Below the pieces are notes generated by a model. It saw only the letters and a list, made by a program, of their open reading frames with translations. It did no database searches and had not been told where the DNA came from. A stretch of DNA of 64,000 nucleotides from Pusillimonas sp. T7-7 (GTDB lineage: Bacteria; Pseudomonadota; Gammaproteobacteria; Burkholderiales; Burkholderiaceae_B), in assembly GCF_000209655.1 (NCBI RefSeq), contig NC_015458.1, positions 3,410,001 through 3,474,000 on the forward strand. The letters run 5' to 3'. Positions within the stretch are counted from its first letter, which is position 1, and each line of letters begins with the position of its first letter. Below, in pieces: positions 34,912 through 43,414 of the stretch. The position numbers were made by a program, and so were the translations under genes.

Positions 34912-35760
34912 ATGACTACAGAACAACTGGCTGCGCTTGCGCACCGGGCATATCGAATCAGGCGCTACGCCCTGCAAATGGGCGAGGTTCAGGGGCAGGG
35001 CTATATTGGTCAGGCACTGGGCTACGCTGATGTACTGGCGGCCGCCTACTTATATGCCATGAACATCGACCCCGCCAACCCGGAATGGGAGGGGCGTGAC
35101 CGCTTCCTGCTTTCGCATGGCCATTACGCGATCGCTCTCTATGCCGCGCTGATAGAAGCCGGTGTCATTGATGTTGAGGAACTCGATAGCTATGGCTCGG
35201 ACGACAGCCGTTTGCCCATGTCAGGCATGGCCAGCTATACGCCCGGCATGGAGATGTCAGGCGGATCGCTGGGGCAGGGCCTGAGCATTGCCGTGGGCAT
35301 GGCCTTGGGGCTCAAACAAAAGGGCGGCAAGCAGTTCGTCTACAACTCGATGTCTGACGGCGAGCTTGATGAGGGAGCCACCTGGGAGGCTGCCATGTCG
35401 GCCAGTCACCACGGTCTGTCCAACCTGATCTGTCTTGTCGATATCAATAATCAGCAAGCTGACGATAACTCGAACAAGATATTGGGCTTTGAGCCGGTTG
35501 CCGATAAATGGGAGGCCTTTGGCTGGCATGTGCAGCGTGTCAATGGCAACGACCTGGCCGCTGTCGTAGCGGCTTTTGATGTCGCCAGAAATCTTGATGA
35601 AGCCAAACCCAGAGTCATTCTATTTGACACGCTTATGGGCAAAGGCGTTCCGTTTCTGGAGCAGCGAGACAAAACCCATTTCATCCGTGTGGAAGCCTCG
35701 GAGTGGCAGCAGGCCATTTCCATTCTGGATGCAGCCAACCTGGAAGAGTGTGAGTCATGA
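34912..35760 (+). CDS. Transketolase-like enzyme, N-terminal (TPP pyrophosphate-binding) subunit
   Basis: A 282-residue protein equal to the first half of transketolase. It has the LLSHGHYAIALYAAL segment, GSLGQGLSIAVGMALG and the TPP/metal motif from SDGELDEGATWEAAMSA to DINNQQ (about 148-181). The second half is encoded by the next gene, whose start overlaps this stop. Split transketolases occur in several specialised sugar pathways as well as in archaea. Together they would move a two-carbon ketol unit between sugars; the neighbours suggest a catabolic rather than pentose-phosphate role. Confidence 0.88.
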   Translation: MTTEQLAALAHRAYRIRRYALQMGEVQGQGYIGQALGYADVLAAAYLYAMNIDPANPEWEGRDRFLLSHGHYAIALYAALIEAGVIDVEELDSYGSDDSRLPMSGMASYTPGMEMSGGSLGQGLSIAVGMALGLKQKGGKQFVYNSMSDGELDEGATWEAAMSASHHGLSNLICLVDINNQQADDNSNKILGFEPVADKWEAFGWHVQRVNGNDLAAVVAAFDVARNLDEAKPRVILFDTLMGKGVPFLEQRDKTHFIRVEASEWQQAISILDAANLEECES

Positions 35761-36758
35761 ATACAGCAAGCCTTAAAAAACCGAAGTTGACGACTTCGGC
35801 CATGATCGCTTCGATTGCGGCCGAAGGACAGCAGGTCGAGTCGGCTCCGTTTGGCCATGCTCTGGCTGAGCTGGCCAAGCAGCGCCCCGAGATCGTCGGG
35901 ATGACCGCAGACCTGGCCAAATATACCGATTTACATATTTTTGCCCAGGCGCATCCCGATCGCTTCTTCCAAATGGGCATGGCCGAGCAGTTGCTCATGG
36001 GCGCGGCAGGCGGCATGGCAAAAGAAGGTTTTACGCCTTTCGTCACCACCTATGCGGTGTTTGGAACACGTCGCGCCTACGACTTCATTCACCAAATCAT
36101 TGCTGAAGAGCACCTTAACGTCAAAATCTGCTGCGCCTTGCCGGGCTTGACCACAGGTTATGGGCCCAGCCATCAGGCCACCGATGATATTGCCATGATG
36201 CGTGCTGTTCCTGGTTTGACCATTGTCGATCCGTGTGACGCGCTGGATATCAAACAGGCCGTGCCTGAAATTGCAGCGCACCCCGGGCCGGTCTATATGC
36301 GTCTTTTGCGCGGAAATGTGCCTGTTGTGCTTGACGAATACGACTACAAGTTCGAGTTGGGCAAGGCCAAGCGGCTGTGTGACGGCAATGATGTACTGAT
36401 TATTTCCAGTGGCCTGTTGACCATGCGCGCGCTAGAGGTGGCCAAGGCGCTCAAGAAAGAAAATGTGGGCGTGGCGGTGCTGCACGTACCTACCATCAAG
36501 CCCTTGGATCGCGCAACGATACTCAAAGAAGCCGGACGCTCTGGACGCCTGGTGGTTGTTGCCGAAAACCATTCCGTCATGGGTGGGTTGGGGGAAGCGG
36601 TCGCGGTATTGCTGCTGGAAAATGGCGTCACGCCAGCATTCCGTTTGGCAGGTTTGCCCGACGAGTTCCTGGATGCAGGGGCCTTGCCAACCTTGCACGA
36701 CCGCTATGGAATTTCAACCGAAGTATTAAGCCAACGCATCAAGCAGTGGCTGAAGTAG
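35757..36758 (+). CDS. Transketolase-like enzyme, C-terminal (pyrimidine-binding) subunit
   Basis: A 333-residue protein equal to the second half of transketolase. The catalytic Glu that activates TPP is expected at Glu77 in GMAEQLLMGAAGG. VTTYAVFGTRRAYDFIHQ and SHQATDDIAMMRAVPGLTIV are conserved landmarks. By eye, the usual ADLxxST phosphate-site segment reads ADLAKYTDL, and the usual HAGLxxGEDG(A/P)TH segment reads LPGLTTGYGPSH, so a phosphate-binding His and the Asp that reads the acceptor C2 hydroxyl appear to be missing. I infer unusual, perhaps unphosphorylated, substrates. Confidence 0.87.
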   Translation: MNTASLKKPKLTTSAMIASIAAEGQQVESAPFGHALAELAKQRPEIVGMTADLAKYTDLHIFAQAHPDRFFQMGMAEQLLMGAAGGMAKEGFTPFVTTYAVFGTRRAYDFIHQIIAEEHLNVKICCALPGLTTGYGPSHQATDDIAMMRAVPGLTIVDPCDALDIKQAVPEIAAHPGPVYMRLLRGNVPVVLDEYDYKFELGKAKRLCDGNDVLIISSGLLTMRALEVAKALKKENVGVAVLHVPTIKPLDRATILKEAGRSGRLVVVAENHSVMGGLGEAVAVLLLENGVTPAFRLAGLPDEFLDAGALPTLHDRYGISTEVLSQRIKQWLK

Positions 36759-36773
36759 CAAGTTGGATCAAAG

Positions 36774-36805
36774 GGGGAAGCCGCTTTATGCTTCCCCTCC
36801 TTTTT
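36774..36805 (+). terminator. Terminator or attenuator between transketolase and TRAP genes
   Basis: GGGGAAGC (36774-36781) pairs with GCTTCCCC (36790-36797) around an eight-base loop, followed by TCCTTTTT. It sits 32 bases before dctP. Since the genes on both sides look like one pathway, it may partly uncouple transporter from enzyme expression. Confidence 0.65.
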
Positions 36806-36836
36806 ATCAAAAATCAAGTGTCAGGAGACAAACTAA

Positions 36837-37805
36837 ATGAAAAAAACACTATTCGGTTTGCTGGTTGCGGCGTCGATGATGGCGCTTCCCGTTTCCGCTC
36901 AGCAAGTGTTGCGGCTTTCGCATAACGCATCCCCCGGAAATCCAAAGTCCGACGCGTCTTTGCTGTTTGCAAAGCTGGTCGAGGAAAAAACCGAAGGGCG
37001 TATCAAGGTCCACGTGGGTGGCGCGGCCCAATATGGTGAAGACGTTGAGTCGTTGACCAATATGCGTCTGGGTACGCTGGCGTTCAGTGCAAACTCCCAG
37101 GGGCCTACCTCGGGTGTTATTCCTGAGTTTTCAATATTGGGTCTGCCATTTCTGTTCAAAGATCTCGAGCATGCCTATAAAGTCATCGACGGGCCGGTTG
37201 GAGGTAAGCTGGGCGAACTGGCCGATGCAAAAGGTTTGGTGCTATTGGCCCTGTGGGATAACGGCATTCGACACGTCAGTAATAACGTGCGTCCTATAAA
37301 GACCCCCGAAGACCTTGCCGGGATCAAGCTGCGCACCCCACCCGACCCCATCACGATCGATATATTCACTGCGCTGGGCGCCAACCCCACACCGCTGGCC
37401 TTTTCCGAGCTATACATTGCGCTACAGCAGGGTGTTGTAGACGGGCAAGAGAACCCATTCATGAATATTCACTCAACTAAGCTGCATGAGGTGCAGAAAT
37501 ACATTTCATTGACTGCGCACAAGTATGAAACCACGCCATTCCTGGCCAGCAAAATAGTGTTCAACGGGTTTTCGAAGAAAGACCAGGCGCTGATCAAAGA
37601 AGCGGCAATCGAAGCGGGTAAATTCAACCGTGAGGAATCGCTGAAATCAGACGCAAAACTACGCCAGGTTTTCCTGGATGCGGGCCTTGAAATCAACGAA
37701 ATTGATTCAGCCCCCTTCATCGAGAAAACCAAGGGCGTTTACGACAAATGGCGTAAGGATTATCCCGAAATGGTCGACCTGGTTGTTAGCGAGGCGAGGA
37801 GCTAA
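36837..37805 (+). CDS. TRAP transporter periplasmic substrate-binding protein (DctP family)
   Basis: A 322-residue exported DctP protein. The signal peptide (KKTLFGLLVAASMMALPVSA) is followed by the mature start QQVLRLSHNASPGNPKS. The carboxylate-binding arginine is expected at Arg166 in GIKLRTPPDP, and LYIALQQGVVDGQENPF is the standard hinge motif. It would bind an acidic substrate for the DctQM pair behind it. In context the ligand is likely a sugar acid or other polar hydroxy acid, an inference only. GGAGACAAAC precedes the start. Confidence 0.9.
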   Translation: MKKTLFGLLVAASMMALPVSAQQVLRLSHNASPGNPKSDASLLFAKLVEEKTEGRIKVHVGGAAQYGEDVESLTNMRLGTLAFSANSQGPTSGVIPEFSILGLPFLFKDLEHAYKVIDGPVGGKLGELADAKGLVLLALWDNGIRHVSNNVRPIKTPEDLAGIKLRTPPDPITIDIFTALGANPTPLAFSELYIALQQGVVDGQENPFMNIHSTKLHEVQKYISLTAHKYETTPFLASKIVFNGFSKKDQALIKEAAIEAGKFNREESLKSDAKLRQVFLDAGLEINEIDSAPFIEKTKGVYDKWRKDYPEMVDLVVSEARS

Positions 37806-38341
37806 TGGGCGGCGACGGCTTGCCCTTAAGGGCGGCCACCGGACTGGATAAGTTCATTTATCTTGCCTCGGTGGTCATTGCGCTCGGCTCGCTTTTGACC
37901 ATGTTTGTTGCACTGTTGCTCGAGGTGGTTGTGCGCTACGCCACAAACAGCGGACTTGGCTGGCCCACCGAGCTGCCCAACCTGCTGTTCCCATGGCTGG
38001 TCATGAGCGGTGTCGTGCTGGCCGCGCAGCGCGGCCAGCATATTGCCGTCACTGCAATTCTGCATGTCTTGGGAAAGACCGGCACGCGTATCTTGCTTAT
38101 TGTTTTACAGCTGATATTGATTGCGGTGTTTGTCTACCTTGCCGAAGTGGGCCTCAGAGTGATCGAAGTGACCGGAACAGAAGTCTTTCCTGTGACACGC
38201 ATTACTGCCAAATGGGCTTATCTGTCCTTGATTGCGGGATTCATAGGCGTTGCGCTGACTGCCTTGACCACTATTGTGCAGCTGGTCTGCATACCCGAAC
38301 CCACTGCCGTGCGCGCACATAAGGCGGAGGAAGACATATGA
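37805..38341 (+). CDS. TRAP transporter small membrane subunit (DctQ family)
   Basis: A 178-residue protein with four membrane segments. The LLLEVVVRYATNSGLGWPTE segment and the FPWLVMSGVVLAAQRGQHIA segment are the DctQ hallmarks. Its ATG shares the last base of the dctP stop (TAATG), and its stop overlaps the dctM start, so all three subunits are translationally coupled. Confidence 0.88.
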   Translation: MGGDGLPLRAATGLDKFIYLASVVIALGSLLTMFVALLLEVVVRYATNSGLGWPTELPNLLFPWLVMSGVVLAAQRGQHIAVTAILHVLGKTGTRILLIVLQLILIAVFVYLAEVGLRVIEVTGTEVFPVTRITAKWAYLSLIAGFIGVALTALTTIVQLVCIPEPTAVRAHKAEEDI

Positions 38342-39597
38342 CTTTCCTGATGTTGGCCATATTCTTGGTGCTGCTGGTCTTGGCGATGCCTGTTGGTTTT
38401 GCATTGGTGATCAGCTCTGGCATCGCGGTGATCACGGCCGGTGGCATGCCTAGTGTGGTGGCGGTGGTCAAGCTGTTTCAGCCGACACAAAGCTTCCCGC
38501 TTTTGGCAATCCCCTTCTTCATACTATCCGGCAATCTGATGATGGGCGGTGTGCTGGGCAAGAAGCTGATCGAGTTTGCGACGGCATTGGTTGGCCGTTT
38601 CCATGGCGGCCTGGGCCAAGTAAGCGTGGTGGGTTGCACCATATTCGGCGGAGTGTCGGGCTCGGCGGTTGCCGAGGCGTCGGCATTGGGAAGCATGATC
38701 ATCCCCTGGCAAAAGCGGGTAGGTTATCCGCCGGCGTTTGGTGCAGCATCTATCGCCGCATCATCCGTTATTGCAGGGTTGATTCCGCCATCTATTCCGT
38801 TGATTTTATATGCCTCCGTCGCCAACGAATCCATCGCCGCATTATTTCTTGCAGGTGTTTTGCCGGGTTTGATGTTGTGCGTGGGTTTCATGCTTGTTTG
38901 CTATTTCAGCGGACGCTGGCGTAATTTCCCGAGGCTTGCGCAAGGGATGACCTTTAAAGGTATCTTGCGCACGACTGTAGCGGCTCTGCCTGCACTGATC
39001 ATGCCGATACTGATCCTTGTTTTGCTGAGAGGGGGGATCGCCACACCGACCGAGGTCAGTGTTGTAGCGGTTGCCTATGGTTTTATCGTCAGCGCACTGG
39101 TGTACCGGGACCTTAGCGTAAAGCGGGTATACGACGCACTGGTCGGCACGGCAGTGACGACGGGCGTAGTCATGCTGGTGATTGCGGCATCCAATTTGGT
39201 GGGCTATGTGCTGATCATGGAAGATGTCCCCAATATGGCGGCAAAGTGGACGATGGATGTTCTGAAGTCGCCCGAGCTGGTCATCTTGATGATGAACTTC
39301 ATTATGTTGTTTGTGGGCATGTTCCTGGACTTGCCGGCTGCAATTCTATTGCTGGGGCCGACCTTTGTGGCGATGGCTAACGAAATAGGTCTTGATACTG
39401 TCCAGCTCGGGGTTGTGATGGCAATTAATCTGAGCATTGGCTTGTTCACGCCACCTGTAGGAACGACTTTGTTTATTGCCGCGGCGATATCCAAAGAGCG
39501 GGTAGGAGCCATCGTTAAAGAACTATGGCCTTTCTACGCCGTTGCAATACTGGTCTTGGGCATGCTTTCCTATTTCCCGGTATTTACCTTGTACTGA
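38338..39597 (+). CDS. TRAP transporter large permease (DctM family)
   Basis: A 419-residue permease with about twelve membrane segments. It shows LLAIPFFILSGNLMMGG, the GCTIFGGVSGSAVAEASALG glycine-rich segment, AGLIPPSIPLILYASVANES and the terminal INLSIGLFTPPVGTTLFIAA motif. Sodium-driven uptake of the ligand from the DctP upstream is the expected role. The gene ends 82 bases before the hydroxyisobutyrate-type dehydrogenase with no terminator seen. Confidence 0.92.
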   Translation: MTFLMLAIFLVLLVLAMPVGFALVISSGIAVITAGGMPSVVAVVKLFQPTQSFPLLAIPFFILSGNLMMGGVLGKKLIEFATALVGRFHGGLGQVSVVGCTIFGGVSGSAVAEASALGSMIIPWQKRVGYPPAFGAASIAASSVIAGLIPPSIPLILYASVANESIAALFLAGVLPGLMLCVGFMLVCYFSGRWRNFPRLAQGMTFKGILRTTVAALPALIMPILILVLLRGGIATPTEVSVVAVAYGFIVSALVYRDLSVKRVYDALVGTAVTTGVVMLVIAASNLVGYVLIMEDVPNMAAKWTMDVLKSPELVILMMNFIMLFVGMFLDLPAAILLLGPTFVAMANEIGLDTVQLGVVMAINLSIGLFTPPVGTTLFIAAAISKERVGAIVKELWPFYAVAILVLGMLSYFPVFTLY

Positions 39598-39679
39598 TAG
39601 CGGCATCACCTGGTTTTACCCGTTGGCCGGCTGGCATTCGGCCGTGCCACGGGAGCCTTATTGTGTGGAGTATTTCGAA

Positions 39680-40564
39680 ATGAGTGTAGTGGCCTTTGTA
39701 GGATTGGGGGCAATGGGCTTGCCAATGGCCAAGAATCTGTTGGCCAAAGGGTTCGAAGTTCGTGGCGCCGATCTGAATGCTTTGGCGCTGGATGACTTGG
39801 TGGAAGCCGGCGGTATTCGCACGGGGTCGGTTGCCGAGGCTGCGCATAATGCCGATGTGCTTGTGCTGATGGTGGTCAACGCCAAGCAGGCTGAGCATAT
39901 TTTGATGCAAGCCAATGTGCTTGATGGGCTTGGGGTTAATGGGGTGGTTTGTTTGATGTCGACTTGTCCGTCGGCAGACGTGCAGCGCTTGCATAAACTG
40001 GTCGCCGAACAGAACCGGCGTTTTGTCGATGCTCCGGTATCTGGCGGGGTGGTTGGCGCCAAGGCAGGCTCGCTGACCATTATGGCCGCGGCAGATCAAG
40101 CCAGTTTTGATCTGGTCCAAGATGTGTTCCGCGCGCTTGGCGAGCGCATCTTCCATGTGGGCCTGGAGCCGGGGCAAGGGGCTATCGTTAAAACCGTGAA
40201 TCAATTGCTTTGCGGGGTTCATATTGCTGTCATGGCTGAAGCGTTCAGTCTGGCGAGCAAGGCCAATATCGATCTTGAGCTGCTGCTGGAAATCATGCGT
40301 GGATCATCGGCCTCGAGCTGGATGTTGAACGATCGGGGTCCGCGTATGTTGCAGGATGACCCTGAGGTAAGCAGCGCCGTTGATATCTTTGTGAAAGATC
40401 TGAATATCGTGCTTGAAACCGGTAGGGATGTGCGGGCGGCATTGCCTGTTGCCGCCGCCGCGCATCAGATGTTTTTGGCTACTTCTGGCCGTGGCGATGG
40501 CCAGGCAGACGATAGCCAGGTTATACGCAGCTACTATGCCTTGAACATGGCTGCCGCTCAATAG
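39680..40564 (+). CDS. 3-hydroxyisobutyrate dehydrogenase family NAD(P)-dependent oxidoreductase (LtnD-like)
   Basis: A 294-residue beta-hydroxyacid dehydrogenase. The Rossmann loop is FVGLGAMGLPMAKNLLAKGF, the substrate motif is DAPVSGGVVGAKAGSLTIM, and the catalytic lysine is in GAIVKTVNQLL. The frame is open upstream to 39542 but only ATG 39680 matches the family start. Homologues act on 3-hydroxyisobutyrate, tartronate semialdehyde or, as LtnD, on L-threonate. No threonate-type kinase is adjacent, so LtnD identity is not assured. Eleven bases separate it from the iron alcohol dehydrogenase. Confidence 0.87.
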   Translation: MSVVAFVGLGAMGLPMAKNLLAKGFEVRGADLNALALDDLVEAGGIRTGSVAEAAHNADVLVLMVVNAKQAEHILMQANVLDGLGVNGVVCLMSTCPSADVQRLHKLVAEQNRRFVDAPVSGGVVGAKAGSLTIMAAADQASFDLVQDVFRALGERIFHVGLEPGQGAIVKTVNQLLCGVHIAVMAEAFSLASKANIDLELLLEIMRGSSASSWMLNDRGPRMLQDDPEVSSAVDIFVKDLNIVLETGRDVRAALPVAAAAHQMFLATSGRGDGQADDSQVIRSYYALNMAAAQ

Positions 40565-40575
40565 GAGAAAGAAAT

Positions 40576-41748
40576 ATGTTGCAGCCTACATCGGTATTCC
40601 AGCCCATGCCACGAGTCGTGCAAGGGACGGGTGAACTCGCCCGCAATCTGCCTGCTGAAGTTGCACGCTTCAGTGCAAAGAAAATCTTGATCGTGACTGA
40701 TCCAGGCCTGATCGAAACGGGTATTCCCGCGATGGTCGGTGATCTGCTGAGCAATGAGTATCAGGTAAGCATCTACAGTGACGTTGAGTCGGACCCTAGT
40801 GTGGAAAGTGTTGATCTGTGCGCCGCTTTTGCCAAGCAAAATGGTTTCGATCTGATTGTGGGATTGGGCGGCGGCAGTCCGATCGATACCGCCAAATGCG
40901 CCTCCATACTGGTGACCAATCCTGGGAGAACCGAGGACTATCTGGGTATTGAAAAAGTAGCCAATCCCGGATTGCCCAAGATACTTATCCCTACTACTGC
41001 CGGCACGGGCAGCGAAGTCACCAATGTGGCGGTGCTTAGCCTTAAAGAGGCTCAGACCAAAAAAGGGATTGTGAGCCGATACCTTATGGCCGATTGCGCC
41101 ATTCTGGATGCGGCGCTAACCACCGGCTTGCCTGGCAAGATTACTGCTGCTACGGGTATGGATGCGCTTACCCATGCCATCGAGGCCTATGTATCGCGAT
41201 TTGCACAGCCGCTGACGGATTATTTTGCATTGGAAGCGATACGCCGTTTGGGCAGATCACTGCGTACAGCGGTGCACTATGGCCAAGACTTGCGTGCACG
41301 TGAAGACGTTTTGGTGGCCAGCCTTTATGCGGGGCTGGCATTTGGCAGCGCTGCCACGGGCATGGTGCACGGCTTGGCCATGCCGCTGGGTGGTCTGTAC
41401 AACATCCCGCATGGCATCGCCAATGCCGTCCTGTTGCCGCATGTGATGCGCTTCAATCTGGTTGCCGCGACGCAGCGGTTTGCCGATATCGCCCAGGCTC
41501 TCGGAGAGCCCATCGAGGGATTGTCGGCACGTGTTGCAGCCGATCGGGCGATTGCCGCGGTGGAGTCTTTGTCGCAAGATATTGGCATTCCACGTTACTT
41601 GGAAGAGCTGGACGTACCCCGATCCGGCATGGACGATATCGCTCGCGATGGCATGACGAACTCGCGGCAGGTGCTGCCTAATCCCAGGCATGTAACTTAT
41701 GAAGGCCTGATAGGTATTCTGGAGCACGCCTTTCGTACCCCGGCTTAG
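40576..41748 (+). CDS. Iron-containing alcohol dehydrogenase
   Basis: A 390-residue group III alcohol dehydrogenase. The NAD-binding GLGGGSPIDTAKCASIL motif and IPTTAGTGSEVTNVAVL are present. Metal ligands are in MDALTHAIEAYVSR (Asp and His) and in the GMVHGLAMPLGG and YNIPHGIANAVLLPH segments (two His). Relatives include lactaldehyde reductase, 4-hydroxybutyrate dehydrogenase and maleylacetate reductase. With an aldehyde dehydrogenase next to it, oxidation of an alcohol to an aldehyde and then an acid, or disposal of a short aldehyde, is the likely role. Confidence 0.88.
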   Translation: MLQPTSVFQPMPRVVQGTGELARNLPAEVARFSAKKILIVTDPGLIETGIPAMVGDLLSNEYQVSIYSDVESDPSVESVDLCAAFAKQNGFDLIVGLGGGSPIDTAKCASILVTNPGRTEDYLGIEKVANPGLPKILIPTTAGTGSEVTNVAVLSLKEAQTKKGIVSRYLMADCAILDAALTTGLPGKITAATGMDALTHAIEAYVSRFAQPLTDYFALEAIRRLGRSLRTAVHYGQDLRAREDVLVASLYAGLAFGSAATGMVHGLAMPLGGLYNIPHGIANAVLLPHVMRFNLVAATQRFADIAQALGEPIEGLSARVAADRAIAAVESLSQDIGIPRYLEELDVPRSGMDDIARDGMTNSRQVLPNPRHVTYEGLIGILEHAFRTPA

Positions 41749-41814
41749 CGCATTGCAAGATTTGCGTTGTGATGCCTGTTCTACGCAGTACGCGTACTTT
41801 TATCGGAGACAGTT

Positions 41815-43293
41815 TTGAAACAATACCGTATGTATATTGATGGCCGTTGGGAAGAGGCGGTCTCGGGTCGCAGCTTTGAGTCATTCAATCCCTACACCGG
41901 GCAGCCTTGGGCTCTGATTCCCAGCGGCGGCCAGGATGATGTTGACCGCGCTGTGGCGGCTGCTCACCGGGCTTTATACAGCCCGGAGTGGCGTGGGTTG
42001 ACGGCCAGTGCACGAGGCGCCTTGCTGCGCAAGCTTGGCGATGCCTTGGCCGAGTATGCCGATCATTTGGCTGAAATCGAGGTCCGCGACAACGGCAAGC
42101 TTTTTTCGGAAATGCGGGCCCAGACCAGCTATATGCGTGAATGGTTCTATTATTTCGGCGGACTGGCAGACAAAATAGAAGGCTCGGTCATTCCCAGCGA
42201 TAAGGCGGGGCATTTCAACTTTACCAAGCATGAGCCTGTTGGGGTCGTGGCGGCGATTATCCCGTGGAATTCGCCCTTGTTTCTAGCGGCCTGGAAGATG
42301 GCGCCAGCCCTTGCCGCCGGATGTACCTTGGTGTTCAAGCCATCCGAGTACACGAGCGCTTCCTTGCTTGAATTCGCCAGAATTCTTGATGGTGTCGGCT
42401 TTCCTCCTGGTGTGTTCAACGTGGTCACCGGTATGGGCCCGGATGTTGGCGCGCCCTTGTCCAGCCATCCCTTGGTGTCCAAGGTGGCGTTTACCGGCTC
42501 TGATGCGACGGGGCGCAAAATCTATGCTTCGGCCGCAGAAAGCATGAAGCGCGTTACGCTGGAGCTGGGCGGCAAATCCGCCAATATCGTGTTTGCGGAT
42601 GCCAACCAGGACAACGCCGTCAAAGGGGTCGTATCCGGCATTTTTGCGGCCAGTGGCCAAACCTGCGTTGCCGGCTCGCGTTTGTTGGTTCAACGATCCA
42701 TCCATGATCAATTCGTAGAACGTTTGGTTGATTTTGCTCGTACCGCAAAAATCGGCAACCCCATGAGCGGGGATACGCAGGTAGGGCCTGTAACCAATCT
42801 TCCGCAGTTGGAAAAAATCACTGGCTATATCGACATCGCAAAACGCGAAGGGGCAACCTGCTTGTTGGGTGGCAAGCGGCCCGAAGCTCCCGAGCTGGAA
42901 AATGGCTGGTTTGTAGAGCCAACGATTTTCTCTAATGTACAGAATTCGATGCGAGTGGCCCAAGAGGAAATTTTCGGTCCGGTTCTATCGATTATTCCGT
43001 TTGAGGATGAGGATGAGGCTGTGGCGATTGCCAACGATAGTATGTACGGGCTTGCCGCTGGTGTATGGACGGAAGATCTGCGTCGTGCATTGCTGCTGCC
43101 GGACCTCCTGGAAAGCGGTACGGTCTGGGTCAATACCTACCGCACCATGAGCTACTTGACGCCGTTTGGCGGCTTCAAGCAAAGCGGTCTGGGCAAAGAA
43201 AGCGGCCAGGCAGGCATTCGCGAATACCTGCGTACCAAATCGGTTTGGATATCGACAGCCACGGAAACCCCCAATCCGTTCATTCTCCGTTAA
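41815..43293 (+). CDS. NAD(P)-dependent aldehyde dehydrogenase
   Basis: A 492-residue aldehyde dehydrogenase of the betaine-aldehyde/short-chain type. The general base is Glu250 in TLELGGKSANIVF and the nucleophile is Cys284 in ASGQTCVAGSRLL; IIPWNSPLFLAAWKMAPALA and AFTGSDATGRKIY are typical. Translation starts at a TTG preceded by GGAGACAG. It would oxidise an aldehyde made by the transketolase or by the preceding alcohol dehydrogenase, for instance glycolaldehyde or a sulfonated or branched analogue (inference). It is the last gene of the cluster. Confidence 0.9.
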   Translation: MKQYRMYIDGRWEEAVSGRSFESFNPYTGQPWALIPSGGQDDVDRAVAAAHRALYSPEWRGLTASARGALLRKLGDALAEYADHLAEIEVRDNGKLFSEMRAQTSYMREWFYYFGGLADKIEGSVIPSDKAGHFNFTKHEPVGVVAAIIPWNSPLFLAAWKMAPALAAGCTLVFKPSEYTSASLLEFARILDGVGFPPGVFNVVTGMGPDVGAPLSSHPLVSKVAFTGSDATGRKIYASAAESMKRVTLELGGKSANIVFADANQDNAVKGVVSGIFAASGQTCVAGSRLLVQRSIHDQFVERLVDFARTAKIGNPMSGDTQVGPVTNLPQLEKITGYIDIAKREGATCLLGGKRPEAPELENGWFVEPTIFSNVQNSMRVAQEEIFGPVLSIIPFEDEDEAVAIANDSMYGLAAGVWTEDLRRALLLPDLLESGTVWVNTYRTMSYLTPFGGFKQSGLGKESGQAGIREYLRTKSVWISTATETPNPFILR

Positions 43294-43317
43294 TGCCCCT
43301 GGCGGCAGGCAAGGCGT

Positions 43318-43349
43318 ACGCCGTCTTTGCGCTGCCGCAAAGACGGCGT
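43318..43349 (+). terminator. Long perfect hairpin after the aldehyde dehydrogenase
   Basis: ACGCCGTCTTTGCG (43318-43331) and its exact complement (43336-43349) form a 14-bp stem with a CTGC loop. No T-run follows (the next bases are GGGGGAAG), so it is a rho-dependent boundary or 3'-end stabiliser rather than a classic terminator. It separates the catabolic cluster from nirV. Confidence 0.55.
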
Positions 43350-43414
43350 GGGGGAAGCAGCGTTCAATAGAGGTGTAGCGCCGGTGTTGCCGGCCAGCAG
43401 ACAAAGGTTTGAAC

